Assembly (NCBI GenBank): GCA_046351415.1
Contig: JAXLYO010000016.1
Coordinates: 1-64,000 of the forward strand
Origin: JABFRG01 sp046351415
Lineage (GTDB): Bacteria; Myxococcota_A; Polyangia; Polyangiales; Polyangiaceae
Direction: 5' to 3'
DNA length: 64,000 bases
This document shows, in pieces, positions 1 through 8,047 of this stretch. Below the pieces are notes generated by a model that did no database searches, was not told the origin of the DNA, and saw only the letters and a list, made by a program, of their open reading frames with translations. How positions within the stretch are numbered: position 1 is the stretch's first letter; each line of letters opens with the position of its first letter. The translations under genes and the position numbers were made by a program.

Positions 1-309
1 CCAGGTGACCGAACGGATGCCGACCTCGAGGACATGGTGCGTGCGATTGCCTCGGGCAAGCCCGACCGAGTCATCGTGCGAGAGCTTCCGAAATACCTTC
101 GTGGGCGAACATTGGGCGAGATCCCCGCGATCTTTCGGCGAGTGCTCGTAGCGGAAGGTCTTGCAGATGAGGCCTTCGAGCTAGTCGAAGGTGAAGTCGC
201 CGCCCTTTCACATGCACTATCTCTCGCGAAGCCGGGCGATTTCGTAGCCCTCCTCGTTCACCTCGAGCAGCACGAAGTGGCAGCCTACTTGCAGACTTTG
301 CCTGGGTGA
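1..309 (+). CDS. C-terminal fragment of a Mur-ligase / cyanophycin-synthetase-like protein (cut by window edge)
   Basis: The reading frame is open from the first base and ends at a TGA at 307-309, so only the last 102 residues are visible. They begin with PGDRTDADLEDM, which resembles the conserved GDR-x-D segment of the C-terminal domain of Mur ligases and cyanophycin synthetases. An alternating helix/strand pattern follows, typical of that Rossmann-like domain. In the family this domain completes the active site for ATP-dependent ligation of an amino acid to a carrier. The ATP-grasp and central domains would lie to the left of the window, so whether this is a true CphA or a lone Mur-ligase homologue cannot be decided. 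The next gene runs in the opposite direction. Confidence 0.7.
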   Translation, partial: PGDRTDADLEDMVRAIASGKPDRVIVRELPKYLRGRTLGEIPAIFRRVLVAEGLADEAFELVEGEVAALSHALSLAKPGDFVALLVHLEQHEVAAYLQTLPG

Positions 310-310
310 C

Positions 311-754
311 TCAGCCCACGTGCACGACGATCTGGCGCGTGTGAGGGGCGTGCCTGTGCTCGAAGAGATAGATCGCTTGCCAGCGACCAAGCATCAACTT
401 TCCGTCCACGAAAGGGATACCTATCGATGTCGCGGTAAGCGCTGCGCGAACGTGGGAAGGCATGTCGTCGGGGCCTTCGTCCGTATGACGAAAGATTGCG
501 TCGCCATCGGGGACGAGTCTCGACAGAAAGGCATCGAGGTCAGTCTGCACGGAAGGGTCGGCATTCTCTTGGACGATGAGGCTCGCAGACGTGTGGCGAA
601 CGAACACCGTGCAGAGCCCCTCCTTCTTTCCGCTCTCACGCACACGCGCCGACACCTCGCTCGTGAAATCATAGAGTCCGCGACCATGTGATCGCACGTC
701 GAAGGAAAAAACCGTTTTCGCCGATTCTGCCGATGTTGGCTGAGCGCTGGTCAT
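311..754 (-). CDS. YjbQ / UPF0047 family protein
   Basis: This 147-residue protein matches the YjbQ (UPF0047) family over its full usual length. Recognisable signatures are HTSASLIVQENADPSVQTDL in the middle and the C-terminal block DDMPSHVRAAL, GIPFVDGKLMLGRWQ and the final R-Q-I-V strand. Conserved His and Glu residues of the two motifs are present. Family members form trimers; some have weak thiamin-phosphate synthase activity, but the physiological role is unsettled. The gene stops one base after the preceding plus-strand gene, so the two converge tightly. The start at 754 (ATG) is the only one that keeps the first beta strand. No neighbour suggests a thiamin pathway. Confidence 0.85.
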   Translation of the reverse strand: MTSAQPTSAESAKTVFSFDVRSHGRGLYDFTSEVSARVRESGKKEGLCTVFVRHTSASLIVQENADPSVQTDLDAFLSRLVPDGDAIFRHTDEGPDDMPSHVRAALTATSIGIPFVDGKLMLGRWQAIYLFEHRHAPHTRQIVVHVG

Positions 755-901
755 GACGCGGCCACACTACGCCCACACTGCGCGCCAGTGAAGGCAGTGA
801 AGGCAGTGAGAGGCCGGGGATCTTGAAAAACCATGCGTTTGGGCCTACATTCGGACGCAGTAGGCGCATGCGTTTTTTGCGCGAACGCCCGCTTTCTTAA
901 G
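755..901. other. Divergent intergenic region between the YjbQ-type gene and the DprE1-like gene
   Basis: This 147-base gap separates two divergent genes and must carry both promoters. It contains a perfect tandem duplication of TGAAGGCAG (about 789-806). The longer in-frame start of the oxidase at 833 lies inside it. No convincing -35/-10 or -24/-12 promoter was seen by eye. Confidence 0.4.
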
Positions 902-2239
902 ATGGCCAAAGGATCCGAAGAACCGACCCTCTCTGGGTGGGGGCGAGTGCCAGCACCGGGCAAAGAATTGCTCGGCGAAGACCTCGAGAAACTGACACGC
1001 GGCGCAACGCTCTCGCGAGGCCTTTGCCGTTCCTACGGAGATTCGTCGCTCCCGGCTCGAGCCAGCGACAAGGTCGCTGCGACCAGGCTTGCGAATCGAA
1101 TTCTTTCGTTCGACCCGAAGACGGGCGTCATCCGCGTAGAAGCGGGCGTGAGTCTCGCGGAGCTGCTCCGTCTCTACATGCCGCTCGGGTGGTTTCCGCC
1201 AGTCACGCCGGGAACGAAGTTCGTCACGATTGGCGGCATGGTCGCAAGCGACGTGCACGGGAAGAACCACCACTGCGAAGGCTGTTTTGGCGCTCACGTT
1301 CGCTCGCTTCGCATACGCCTCGCCAGCGACGACATCGTCGAGTGCTCACCTGACAAAGACGCGGACCTTTTCTACGGCACCATCGGCGGCATGGGCCTGC
1401 TCGGTCACATTCTCGAGGTCGAGTTCGTTCTTCACCGCATTCCGACTTCTTGGGTGTGGATGGAGAGCGAGCGCGTGCCCACCATCGACGAGTTCTTGGG
1501 TGCCCTCGGCAAGGCGGCCCCGCGATGGCCCATGACGATGGGCTGGATCGACTGCCTGACCCGCGGCAACGCGATGGGGCGCGGCATCCTCATGGCGGGT
1601 CGTTGGGCCACGCCCGAGGAGACGAAGAACAAGCCGCCACCCGCGCCACCGAAGGAGATCACGTTTCCGATCGAGCTGCCGAACTGGGCGCTCAACGCGA
1701 CGACGGCGCAGCTCTTCAACACGGCGTACTACTGGAAGCACATGGAGCACAAAGGCGCCGGGCTCATCGCGCCGGACGCCTTCTTCTACCCGCTCGACGC
1801 CATCCTTCATTGGAACCGCGCCTACGGGCCCCGCGGGTTTTCGCAGTACCAATGCGTGCTCCCCCGAGCGCGGGGGCCCGAGGCCGTGCGCGACTTCATG
1901 CATCTTCTCACCAAGCTTGGCGGAGCCTCTCCGCTCTGCGTCATCAAAGACTGCGGTCCCGAAGGAAAAGGCGTCCTCTCTTTTCCGCTCGAAGGAACGT
2001 CGATTGCCGTAGATATGGCCGTATCTCCTGATATTCAGGGCATCGTGGATCGACTGAACGAGTTCGTGATCGAAGCAGGTGGGCGCATCTACCTCACGAA
2101 GGACCGCTTCACGCGTCCAGAGCACTTCGCGAAAATGGAGCCGCGGCTGCCGAAGTTCACAGCCCTTCGCGACAAGTGGGACCCCACGCGACGTCTTCGC
2201 AGCGCCCAGTCCGTGCGCATCTTGGGTGACGCTGGATGA
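902..2239 (+). CDS. DprE1-like FAD-dependent oxidoreductase (decaprenylphosphoryl-ribose 2'-oxidase family)
   Basis: This 445-residue protein aligns along its length with mycobacterial DprE1. An N-terminal FAD-binding domain carries R-S-Y-G-D (about residue 43), PVTPGTKFVTIGG and DVHGKNHH (about 117-124). The C-terminal substrate domain retains HWNRAYGPRGF and the G-G-R-I-Y-L-T-K-D lysine motif (about 394-400). DprE1 oxidises the 2'-OH of polyprenyl-phosphoryl-ribose to a keto intermediate that DprE2 then reduces, giving arabinose. The next gene is a DprE2-like reductase overlapping by 4 bp (ATGA), which strongly supports this pairing. I chose ATG 902 over the in-frame ATG at 833 because the extra 23 residues are Cys-rich and unlike the family. 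The polymer that would receive the sugar is unknown. Confidence 0.85.
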   Translation: MAKGSEEPTLSGWGRVPAPGKELLGEDLEKLTRGATLSRGLCRSYGDSSLPARASDKVAATRLANRILSFDPKTGVIRVEAGVSLAELLRLYMPLGWFPPVTPGTKFVTIGGMVASDVHGKNHHCEGCFGAHVRSLRIRLASDDIVECSPDKDADLFYGTIGGMGLLGHILEVEFVLHRIPTSWVWMESERVPTIDEFLGALGKAAPRWPMTMGWIDCLTRGNAMGRGILMAGRWATPEETKNKPPPAPPKEITFPIELPNWALNATTAQLFNTAYYWKHMEHKGAGLIAPDAFFYPLDAILHWNRAYGPRGFSQYQCVLPRARGPEAVRDFMHLLTKLGGASPLCVIKDCGPEGKGVLSFPLEGTSIAVDMAVSPDIQGIVDRLNEFVIEAGGRIYLTKDRFTRPEHFAKMEPRLPKFTALRDKWDPTRRLRSAQSVRILGDAG

Positions 2240-2976
2240 AGGCTGTCGTTCTCGGCGGCATCAGCGGCATGGGCAGGTCCGTCGCACAGCGCTTGGTCGA
2301 GCGTGGCGACGAGGTCTTCCTTCTGGGCATCGGCGAGGAGGACCTCGCGCGCAGTGCCGCCGACCTCAAGGCTCGACACCCTAGGCAAGCAAACGTCGGC
2401 TTCGCGATCTGCAACCTCGAACAACCCGAGGGGTTTGCCGCCGCACTCGACGCGGCCGACGCTGCACTCGGCAATTTCGATGCAGTCATCGTGACGGCCG
2501 CGCTATTCGCGACGCAGGAAGCCCTCGAGGCCGACATCGAACTCACGCGACGACTGGTCACCGTGAACTACGCCAACACGGTCGTCTTTTGCGAGCACGT
2601 GAAGAAGCGCTTGCTCGAACGCGGCGGTGGCCATCTCACCGTGTTTTCATCCGTCGCCGGCGATCGCGGCCGCAAACCCGTGGCAATCTACGGGTCGAGC
2701 AAGGCAGGTCTGTCCGTCTACCTCGAGGCGATGGACCACAAGTACCACGCGCAGGGACTCCACGTGCTCTGCGTAAAGCCTGGCTTCGTGAAGACTGGCA
2801 TGACCGCGGGCCTCAAGCCCCCTCCTTTCGCAGGTGAGCCAGATCAAGTTGCACGAGACGTCGTGAAGGCGATGGACGACAAGAAGCCCATGCTTTACAC
2901 GCCGGGCATGTGGGCCCTCGTGATGCTCGTCATCCGATTCCTTCCGCGTTTCGTGATGCGCAAGATCGGCTTCTAG
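2236..2976 (+). CDS. DprE2-like short-chain dehydrogenase/reductase
   Basis: This 246-residue SDR has an N-terminal nucleotide-binding loop (GGISGMGRSVA) and a catalytic Ser in SSVAGDRGRK. The Tyr and Lys follow in YGSSKAG (about residues 152-156). The SVAGDRGR motif and the C-terminal hydrophobic tail (VMLVIRFLPRFVMRKIGF) are characteristic of DprE2-type keto-reductases, which act on lipid-linked sugars at the membrane. It overlaps the oxidase stop by 4 bp and is therefore translationally coupled to it. The inferred reaction is reduction of the 2'-keto polyprenyl-phosphoryl sugar with NAD(P)H. Assignment to the DprE2 group is firm, the exact substrate is not. Confidence 0.85.
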   Translation: MKAVVLGGISGMGRSVAQRLVERGDEVFLLGIGEEDLARSAADLKARHPRQANVGFAICNLEQPEGFAAALDAADAALGNFDAVIVTAALFATQEALEADIELTRRLVTVNYANTVVFCEHVKKRLLERGGGHLTVFSSVAGDRGRKPVAIYGSSKAGLSVYLEAMDHKYHAQGLHVLCVKPGFVKTGMTAGLKPPPFAGEPDQVARDVVKAMDDKKPMLYTPGMWALVMLVIRFLPRFVMRKIGF

Positions 2977-2988
2977 CAGCTCGCACTC

Positions 2989-3723
2989 CTACCTGCCCGA
3001 CAGGAAGGAGAGCTTCTGGATCAAACGCTCGGGCATGTGCTTCACGACCGGCATGATGGCCGCCCACACATGCGGAACGTAAGCCTCCGCTGCGCGTTCG
3101 TCGATCGCCTTGAGAATCTGCTTGGCTACGGACGGCGGCTTTCCGAACAGCACGTTCTTCTCATGGTCACGCGTCATGGGAGAATCGACCGGGCCAAGCT
3201 TGATCGTCGTGATGTGCACGTTCGATGGAAACAGCCGAGTACGCACACCTTGAAGATAGATGGTAAGTGCACCCTTCGCGGCGCCGTAGGTGTAGTTGCG
3301 GGGGCGGCCTCGGTCACCCGCGACCGAAGCGATGACGGCAAGCTGCCCGGCGCGCTTCTTCTCGAAATAGTTCGCAAGCGGAATGACGAGCGAAACAACG
3401 CTGAGGAAGTTCGTGCGGAGCGTCGCCTCAGCTTCGGTGAAGGAACGCTCGCTCGCGATCTGGTCGCGAAGGTCGCCATGTGCGACGAGAACGAGGTCGA
3501 CGCTTCCGAGCTCTGCGATAGAGCGCTCGACCAAGGCCTCGTTCGCGGACAGGTCGTCGAAGTCGGCGACTTCGGTGCTCGCTCGGGGGCCACAGCGCAC
3601 GGCCACGGCCGCCAACTTCGCAGGATTTCGGCCAACGAGGTGCAAGCGATCACCCCGTGCGGCACAAAGCGCGGCAACTTCTGCCGCCACCGCCGACGTC
3701 GCTCCGAAGACGAGCACATTCAT
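2989..3723 (-). CDS. Second DprE2-like short-chain dehydrogenase
   Basis: This 244-residue SDR is encoded opposite to the DprE1/DprE2 pair and ends only 12 bases from it. It has the loop GATSAVAAEVA, the motif IASVAGDRGRPRNYTYGAAKG containing the catalytic Ser, Tyr and Lys, and a hydrophobic, basic C-terminus like the first DprE2 homologue. It therefore belongs to the same lipid-sugar reductase group rather than to general SDRs. I used the ATG at 3723 because it is placed directly before the nucleotide-binding strand; the longer frame adds 26 unlikely residues. Its presence gives one oxidase and two candidate reductases, so it may act on another keto-sugar or be a divergent duplicate. Confidence 0.8.
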   Translation of the reverse strand: MNVLVFGATSAVAAEVAALCAARGDRLHLVGRNPAKLAAVAVRCGPRASTEVADFDDLSANEALVERSIAELGSVDLVLVAHGDLRDQIASERSFTEAEATLRTNFLSVVSLVIPLANYFEKKRAGQLAVIASVAGDRGRPRNYTYGAAKGALTIYLQGVRTRLFPSNVHITTIKLGPVDSPMTRDHEKNVLFGKPPSVAKQILKAIDERAAEAYVPHVWAAIMPVVKHMPERLIQKLSFLSGR

Positions 3724-3782
3724 GCGCGCACCATACTCGTCCCGCTCGCGAAGCTCAAAAAGTTCATCTAGCTTGCGCCACC

Positions 3783-4157
3783 ATGGAACAAGAGCGTTCA
3801 ATCCTTCCGGTCGAGAAACTCCACCCCGCGATTCGGGAAAAGGTCGCGAGCAACCACCGGGACATCGTCAGCGAAGTCCAAAACGCAGTCAGCCAGAACG
3901 ACGTGGTCGTCGTCGGCATGGGGCAAAACCCCGTCGTCAAAAAGGCGCGCGCACTCTTGAAGCAGCACGGCGTAGCATTCCACTATCTCGAGTACGGAAA
4001 CTACTTGAACACGTGGCGTCGTCGAAACGCTCTCAAGATGTGGACGGGCTGGCCGACGTTTCCCATGATCTTCGTTCGTGGCGTTTTGGTCGGAGGCCAC
4101 GCGGAACTCACACGCCTCATCGAAAGCGGCGAATTCAAGACCATGACCGCCTCATAG
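3783..4157 (+). CDS. Glutaredoxin-fold protein lacking the active-site cysteines
   Basis: This 124-residue protein has the layout of a monothiol glutaredoxin. It has a VVVVGMG strand, then KKARALLKQHGVAFHYLEYG, the W-x-x-x-x-A-L-K segment, GWPTFPMIFVRGVLVGG with the cis-proline loop, and a terminal helix. The CPYC/CGFS active-site segment is replaced by NPVV (in GQNPVVKKAR), and the protein contains no cysteine at all, so thiol redox chemistry is not possible. It may keep a glutathione-binding or structural role. ATG 3783 was chosen because translation from earlier codons gives only basic, low-complexity residues. It is divergent from the SDR at 3723 with a 59-base gap and converges on the DUF1304 gene. 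Confidence 0.75.
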   Translation: MEQERSILPVEKLHPAIREKVASNHRDIVSEVQNAVSQNDVVVVGMGQNPVVKKARALLKQHGVAFHYLEYGNYLNTWRRRNALKMWTGWPTFPMIFVRGVLVGGHAELTRLIESGEFKTMTAS

Positions 4158-4169
4158 CCCCCACGGGCT
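4156..4169. terminator. Small GC-rich hairpin between convergent genes
   Basis: AGCCC-CCAC-GGGCT forms a 5-bp stem with a 4-base loop exactly between the glutaredoxin-like gene and the convergent DUF1304 gene. There is no T tract, so this is only a possible terminator. Confidence 0.3.
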
Positions 4170-4180
4170 CGCGGCAGCGG

Positions 4181-4537
4181 TCAACGATACGCCAGACTCA
4201 CGACGACGGCAGCCGCGAGCGCGGGAACCCCCTGCACGACGAAGATGCGGCGATTCACCGTCAGGGCCGCGTACACGCCCGCAACGACGACGCAGCTCAA
4301 GAAGAACGCGAGAAACCGCACGTCGCCGACACCGAGCGCGAAGACGATGCCTGCCGCCAAGAACCCGTTGTAGAGGCCTTGGTTCTTCGCGAGGCCTTCC
4401 GAAGAACGAGCCTCCTCCTCGGAGCGGCGAAAGATCTTGCGACCGAGAGGCTTCGTCCAAAAGAACATTTCGAGCACCATGAAAACGACGTGCTCGAAGG
4501 CAACGAATGCACTGAGTGCGACGGCGAGAGTCTTCAT
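4181..4537 (-). CDS. DUF1304 family integral membrane protein
   Basis: This 118-residue protein contains about four hydrophobic segments and the DUF1304 signatures: E-H near the N-terminus (AFEHVVFMVLEMFFWTKPLG), GRKIF, and AKNQGLYNGFLAAG. DUF1304 proteins are small inner-membrane proteins of unknown biochemical function. It begins 22 bases after the stop of the large hybrid kinase on the same strand, so it is probably the second gene of that operon. The length is normal for the family and the frame looks intact. Confidence 0.85.
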   Translation of the reverse strand: MKTLAVALSAFVAFEHVVFMVLEMFFWTKPLGRKIFRRSEEEARSSEGLAKNQGLYNGFLAAGIVFALGVGDVRFLAFFLSCVVVAGVYAALTVNRRIFVVQGVPALAAAVVVSLAYR

Positions 4538-4559
4538 CGGCTCGAGTCTTTCGTGAGAT

Positions 4560-7500
4560 CTATGGTTTGGGTTCCCGAAAGCGCGCCAAGTTCATGATGA
4601 CCGCTACGAGTTCGGCGGGCTCGACGGGCTTGGCGAGGTGCATCATGTATCCTGCATCCAGCGCCTTTCGGCGGTCCTCTGCGCGCGCGTAGGCGGTGAG
4701 CGCTGCAGCTGGCGTGGCGCCGCCCTCTTCCGCTGGCAATGCGCGCACGCGCCGAATGAGGTCATAGCCATCCGTGCCTGCCATGCCGATGTCCGACACG
4801 AGCACGTCCGGCTTGTGCGTTCGTAGGAGCTCGAGCGCCTCGGCGGCGCTCTCCGCTGCCATCACGGAAGCGCCCGAACGCTGCAGCACCGCCGTGAGAA
4901 GATCACGACCATCTTCCTCGTCGTCTACGACGAGGACGCGCAAGTTGCAGAGCTCTGGCTGGTACGGGACAGGCGCTTCTGGTGCTCGAATGGATGGCTT
5001 CGTTGGAACCGTTGACTCACGCTTGCGCGGAAGGACGACGGTGAACGTCGCGCCCTTTCCTTCCCCCTCGCTTTCGACGCAGATGGTTCCTCCGTGCAGC
5101 TCGACGATGTGCGAAGAGATGGCAAGGCCCAACCCGAGCCCCCGGTGGGCGCGCGTGATGGCACCATCGGCTTGCTTGAATCGCTCGAACACGAGGGGCA
5201 GGAACTCGGGCTTGATGCCGAGACCCGAGTCGATCACGCGGAGGACGACGCTCTCTGGAGAGCTTTCAACGTGGACTTGTATGCTTCCGCCTTCGGGGGT
5301 GAACTTGATCGAATTCGAAACCAAGTTCCACAAGACCTGCTGAATGCGATTCGAATCGGCGACGAGAGGGTCGAGTTTTTCGGCGACGTGCACGCTGATG
5401 CGAAGACGCTTCTTTTCGCTCGCCGGGCGAAGGCTCTCGAGAACGTGAACGATGAGATGCGTAAGCGTCACTTGCTGAAGCTCGAGGCGCATCTTGCCGC
5501 TGATGATGCGCGTAACATCGAGTAGGTCCTCGATGAGTTGCGCTTGCATGATCGCATTGCGCTCGATGGTCTCGAGCGCCTGCTCGCGTTTCTGCGGCGA
5601 AAGCTCCGAGGTCCGTAGCATGCGCGTCCACCCGAGCATGGCGTTCAGCGGTGTCCGCAGTTCGTGCGATACCGTGGCAAGAAAGTCGTCCTTGGCGCGA
5701 TTCGCGAGGTCGGCCTGCATGCGCGCGTTCTGCTCGGATTCGAGGAGCATGGCGTTGTCGATGGCGAGCCCCATGCGCAACGCGAGGTCTTCGGCGATTT
5801 GAATATCGAACGAAGAGAACGACCTGCCCGATTGCGCCGAGACGAACGAGATGGCGCCGACGACCTTGCCGCGAGGCGAGAGTGGGACGCATACGAGCTG
5901 ACGCGGCCCCGTCGAGACCAACGTGTCGACCATGGCGGCATCACGTACGCGTGTCGCGAGCAGCTCACGGGGGATGAGCTCCCGCACTTCCGTCGTTCCG
6001 GTGCGCACGGCTAGACCCGCACCGTACGTATCGTCTTTGCTCGGAGGGAAGCGCTCTCGAATGGCTTTGAGCTCGGCCTCCTTGGCCTTGTCCGTGTAGA
6101 CGAGCGCGAGCGACCGAAAAGCCCCCTCCGAGTCGACGAGTTCGACAGACACCGAGTCGGACACGAGTGGCACTGCGAGCTCGGCGACGTGACGTATGGC
6201 CTCTCGGTAGTCGAGGGTGCGCGCCAAGATCATGCTGGCCTCTGCCAGAAATGCGAGGAGTCGCTCGGCGCGCTTGCGAGAGGCAACGTCTCGCCACACC
6301 CCCAGATGTCGACCCGGAATGACGTCCTTTCGCGCAGAAAACTCGATGTCGACGCTGGAGCCGTCGGCCCTACGCAACTGGGTTTCACCGCGGCCCGCGC
6401 CATGCTCGAGGCGACTCCAAGTTTCGCGAGCCGACACTTCGGATACGTAGAGGTCCGTAGCCAACGTGCCGATCAGGCTTTCACGGGTTCGTTGCAGGAG
6501 GGCACACGCCGCGGGGTTCACGTCGACGAACCGCCGTTCGTCGTCGGTGATGACCATTGCGTCGAGCGATCCATCGAAAACGGCGCGAAAGCGACGCTCG
6601 CTGTCGGCGAGGAGGTCTTGCGCTTCTTTGCGCTCCGTCACGTCGCTGCAAACGCCCGTTAGCTTCGATGGTTGCCCTTGGCGATCGTAGAGCAGCGTCC
6701 CATGAGTCTCGAGCCACCGCACCTTCCCGTCGGGACGAATGATGCGATACATGTTGTATTGTGGCGCGCCGGACGCGAGCGTCGACCTCACGCGCTCGAG
6801 GACACGGTCGCGATCCTCGGGGTGGATATCGGCCTTGTAGTCGTCGTAGGTTCCACCGAACGTGCCACGAGCGAGTCCATGAATCTCCTCGAGCGCCGGT
6901 GACCAGGTGACACGCTGCTTCGCGATGTCCCACTCCCAGGCGCCGAGCTTGCCTGCATCGAGCGCTGTGTCGATGCGCAGTTGATCCTGCCGCACCTGAT
7001 GAAAAAGTCGGGCGTTGTCGAGCGCGAGAGAGAGCCGTCGCGCGAGCTCGAGCGCAATCTTGAGGTCATCGTTGTCGAAGATCTGCGATTCACTTCCAAG
7101 AGCGATTTGGCCGAGCTCCTTGTCTCGGATCGTGAGCGGCACCGTCATGACACTGGCGAATCGGTGCGAATCGTCGAACGGCGGAAGCTTCAATATGCGA
7201 GGTTCTCGAGCGAGCTCGATGACCGAAAGCAAGCGCTCCGCCTCCGCCCTGCGCGGCCCGTCGTGGACCGCAACCTGACGCGAGAGCGTTCCGTCTTCGT
7301 CGTAGACATCGACGACCACGAACTCGGTGAATTCGCGAACGACGGCATTGGAGAAGTCGGTGAGCATGTGTTGCTCATCGAGTGACGATGCGAGAGCGGA
7401 ACTTGCCTCGCTCAGCATGAGGACGCCGCGCTGAGCACGTACGCGTGCCGTAATGTCGTGGGTCACCTTGACGTAGCCGCGAAGCTCGCCCGTATCGTCG

Positions 7501-7877
7501 CGTAAGGCAGAGAGCGAAACGCTCGCGAAGAATCGGCTTCCGTCCTTCCGCAGCCGATAACCATCTCCCTGGTACTTGCCCGTGAGCCTTGCCACCTCGA
7601 GCTCACGTTCCGGCAATCCGGCGACGCGCTCTTCCTCGGGAAAGAGGATTCGAAAGTGCTTGCCGCGCACTTCCTCGAGCGCAAACCCCTTGATGCGGCC
7701 TGCCGTGGCATTCCAGGTGACGACCGCTCCTTCTGCATCCAGAAGCGTGATCGCGTGATCTTGGACGCCTTCGAGGAGGAGACTGAGCTGCTCCTCGCGA
7801 AGACGAAGCGCATCGAGCTCACGCCAAAACGTGAGGTCTTCCGGGCTTTTTCGGGGCGGAACCTGTGCGGGAGCCAT
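4560..7877 (-). CDS. Multi-PAS/GAF hybrid sensor histidine kinase with C-terminal receiver
   Basis: This 1105-residue protein has a soluble, cytoplasmic layout with no membrane segment. In order it carries a PAS domain (about 25-145), GAF (about 155-290), two PAS domains (about 300-540), a second GAF (about 555-705), HisKA, HATPase and a C-terminal receiver. The phosphoacceptor lies in ATVSHELRTPLNA near residue 735. The ATPase has its N box (NLVSNSIKF), G1 (DSGLGI) and G2 (GLGLGLA). The receiver has the acidic pair VDDEED, the phosphate acceptor Asp in VSDIGM (near 1030) and a Lys in LAKPVE. It should autophosphorylate and pass phosphate internally. Signals are unknown; PAS/GAF domains may bind haem, flavin or small ligands. 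DUF1304 follows in the operon. Its HisKA-ATPase-receiver half resembles the 831-residue kinase at 26.1 kb. Confidence 0.92.
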   Translation of the reverse strand: MAPAQVPPRKSPEDLTFWRELDALRLREEQLSLLLEGVQDHAITLLDAEGAVVTWNATAGRIKGFALEEVRGKHFRILFPEEERVAGLPERELEVARLTGKYQGDGYRLRKDGSRFFASVSLSALRDDTGELRGYVKVTHDITARVRAQRGVLMLSEASSALASSLDEQHMLTDFSNAVVREFTEFVVVDVYDEDGTLSRQVAVHDGPRRAEAERLLSVIELAREPRILKLPPFDDSHRFASVMTVPLTIRDKELGQIALGSESQIFDNDDLKIALELARRLSLALDNARLFHQVRQDQLRIDTALDAGKLGAWEWDIAKQRVTWSPALEEIHGLARGTFGGTYDDYKADIHPEDRDRVLERVRSTLASGAPQYNMYRIIRPDGKVRWLETHGTLLYDRQGQPSKLTGVCSDVTERKEAQDLLADSERRFRAVFDGSLDAMVITDDERRFVDVNPAACALLQRTRESLIGTLATDLYVSEVSARETWSRLEHGAGRGETQLRRADGSSVDIEFSARKDVIPGRHLGVWRDVASRKRAERLLAFLAEASMILARTLDYREAIRHVAELAVPLVSDSVSVELVDSEGAFRSLALVYTDKAKEAELKAIRERFPPSKDDTYGAGLAVRTGTTEVRELIPRELLATRVRDAAMVDTLVSTGPRQLVCVPLSPRGKVVGAISFVSAQSGRSFSSFDIQIAEDLALRMGLAIDNAMLLESEQNARMQADLANRAKDDFLATVSHELRTPLNAMLGWTRMLRTSELSPQKREQALETIERNAIMQAQLIEDLLDVTRIISGKMRLELQQVTLTHLIVHVLESLRPASEKKRLRISVHVAEKLDPLVADSNRIQQVLWNLVSNSIKFTPEGGSIQVHVESSPESVVLRVIDSGLGIKPEFLPLVFERFKQADGAITRAHRGLGLGLAISSHIVELHGGTICVESEGEGKGATFTVVLPRKRESTVPTKPSIRAPEAPVPYQPELCNLRVLVVDDEEDGRDLLTAVLQRSGASVMAAESAAEALELLRTHKPDVLVSDIGMAGTDGYDLIRRVRALPAEEGGATPAAALTAYARAEDRRKALDAGYMMHLAKPVEPAELVAVIMNLARFREPKP

Positions 7878-8047
7878 GACACGTCTGCACGGAGAGCAGT
7901 TGAACGAAAGTACTCTGGACGCATACCGCCGTAAAGCACATGCCTGACGGGATGATTTTCGCTGCGTGAGGCGTCTTTGTGGTCACAGGAACGCAAAGCC
8001 CCCCTTTCCGCATGCACCCGTTCCCGATAGCTTCGACGCATCCGTTC

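Noticed and set aside
1346..2125. Open frame of 259 codons antisense to the DprE1-like gene
   Set aside because: It is Arg/His/Val-rich with no motif, and the sense strand is a clear DprE1 homologue. This is the usual antisense shadow in GC-rich DNA.
3383..4597. Open frame of 404 codons crossing three real genes
   Set aside because: Low-complexity Ser/Arg content and overlap with two recognisable proteins and DUF1304.
8002..8017. Sigma-54-like site upstream of the lipoprotein at 8048 (TGGTCACAGGAACGCA)
   Set aside because: The invariant bases fit by chance, but the -24 and -12 blocks do not resemble consensus.
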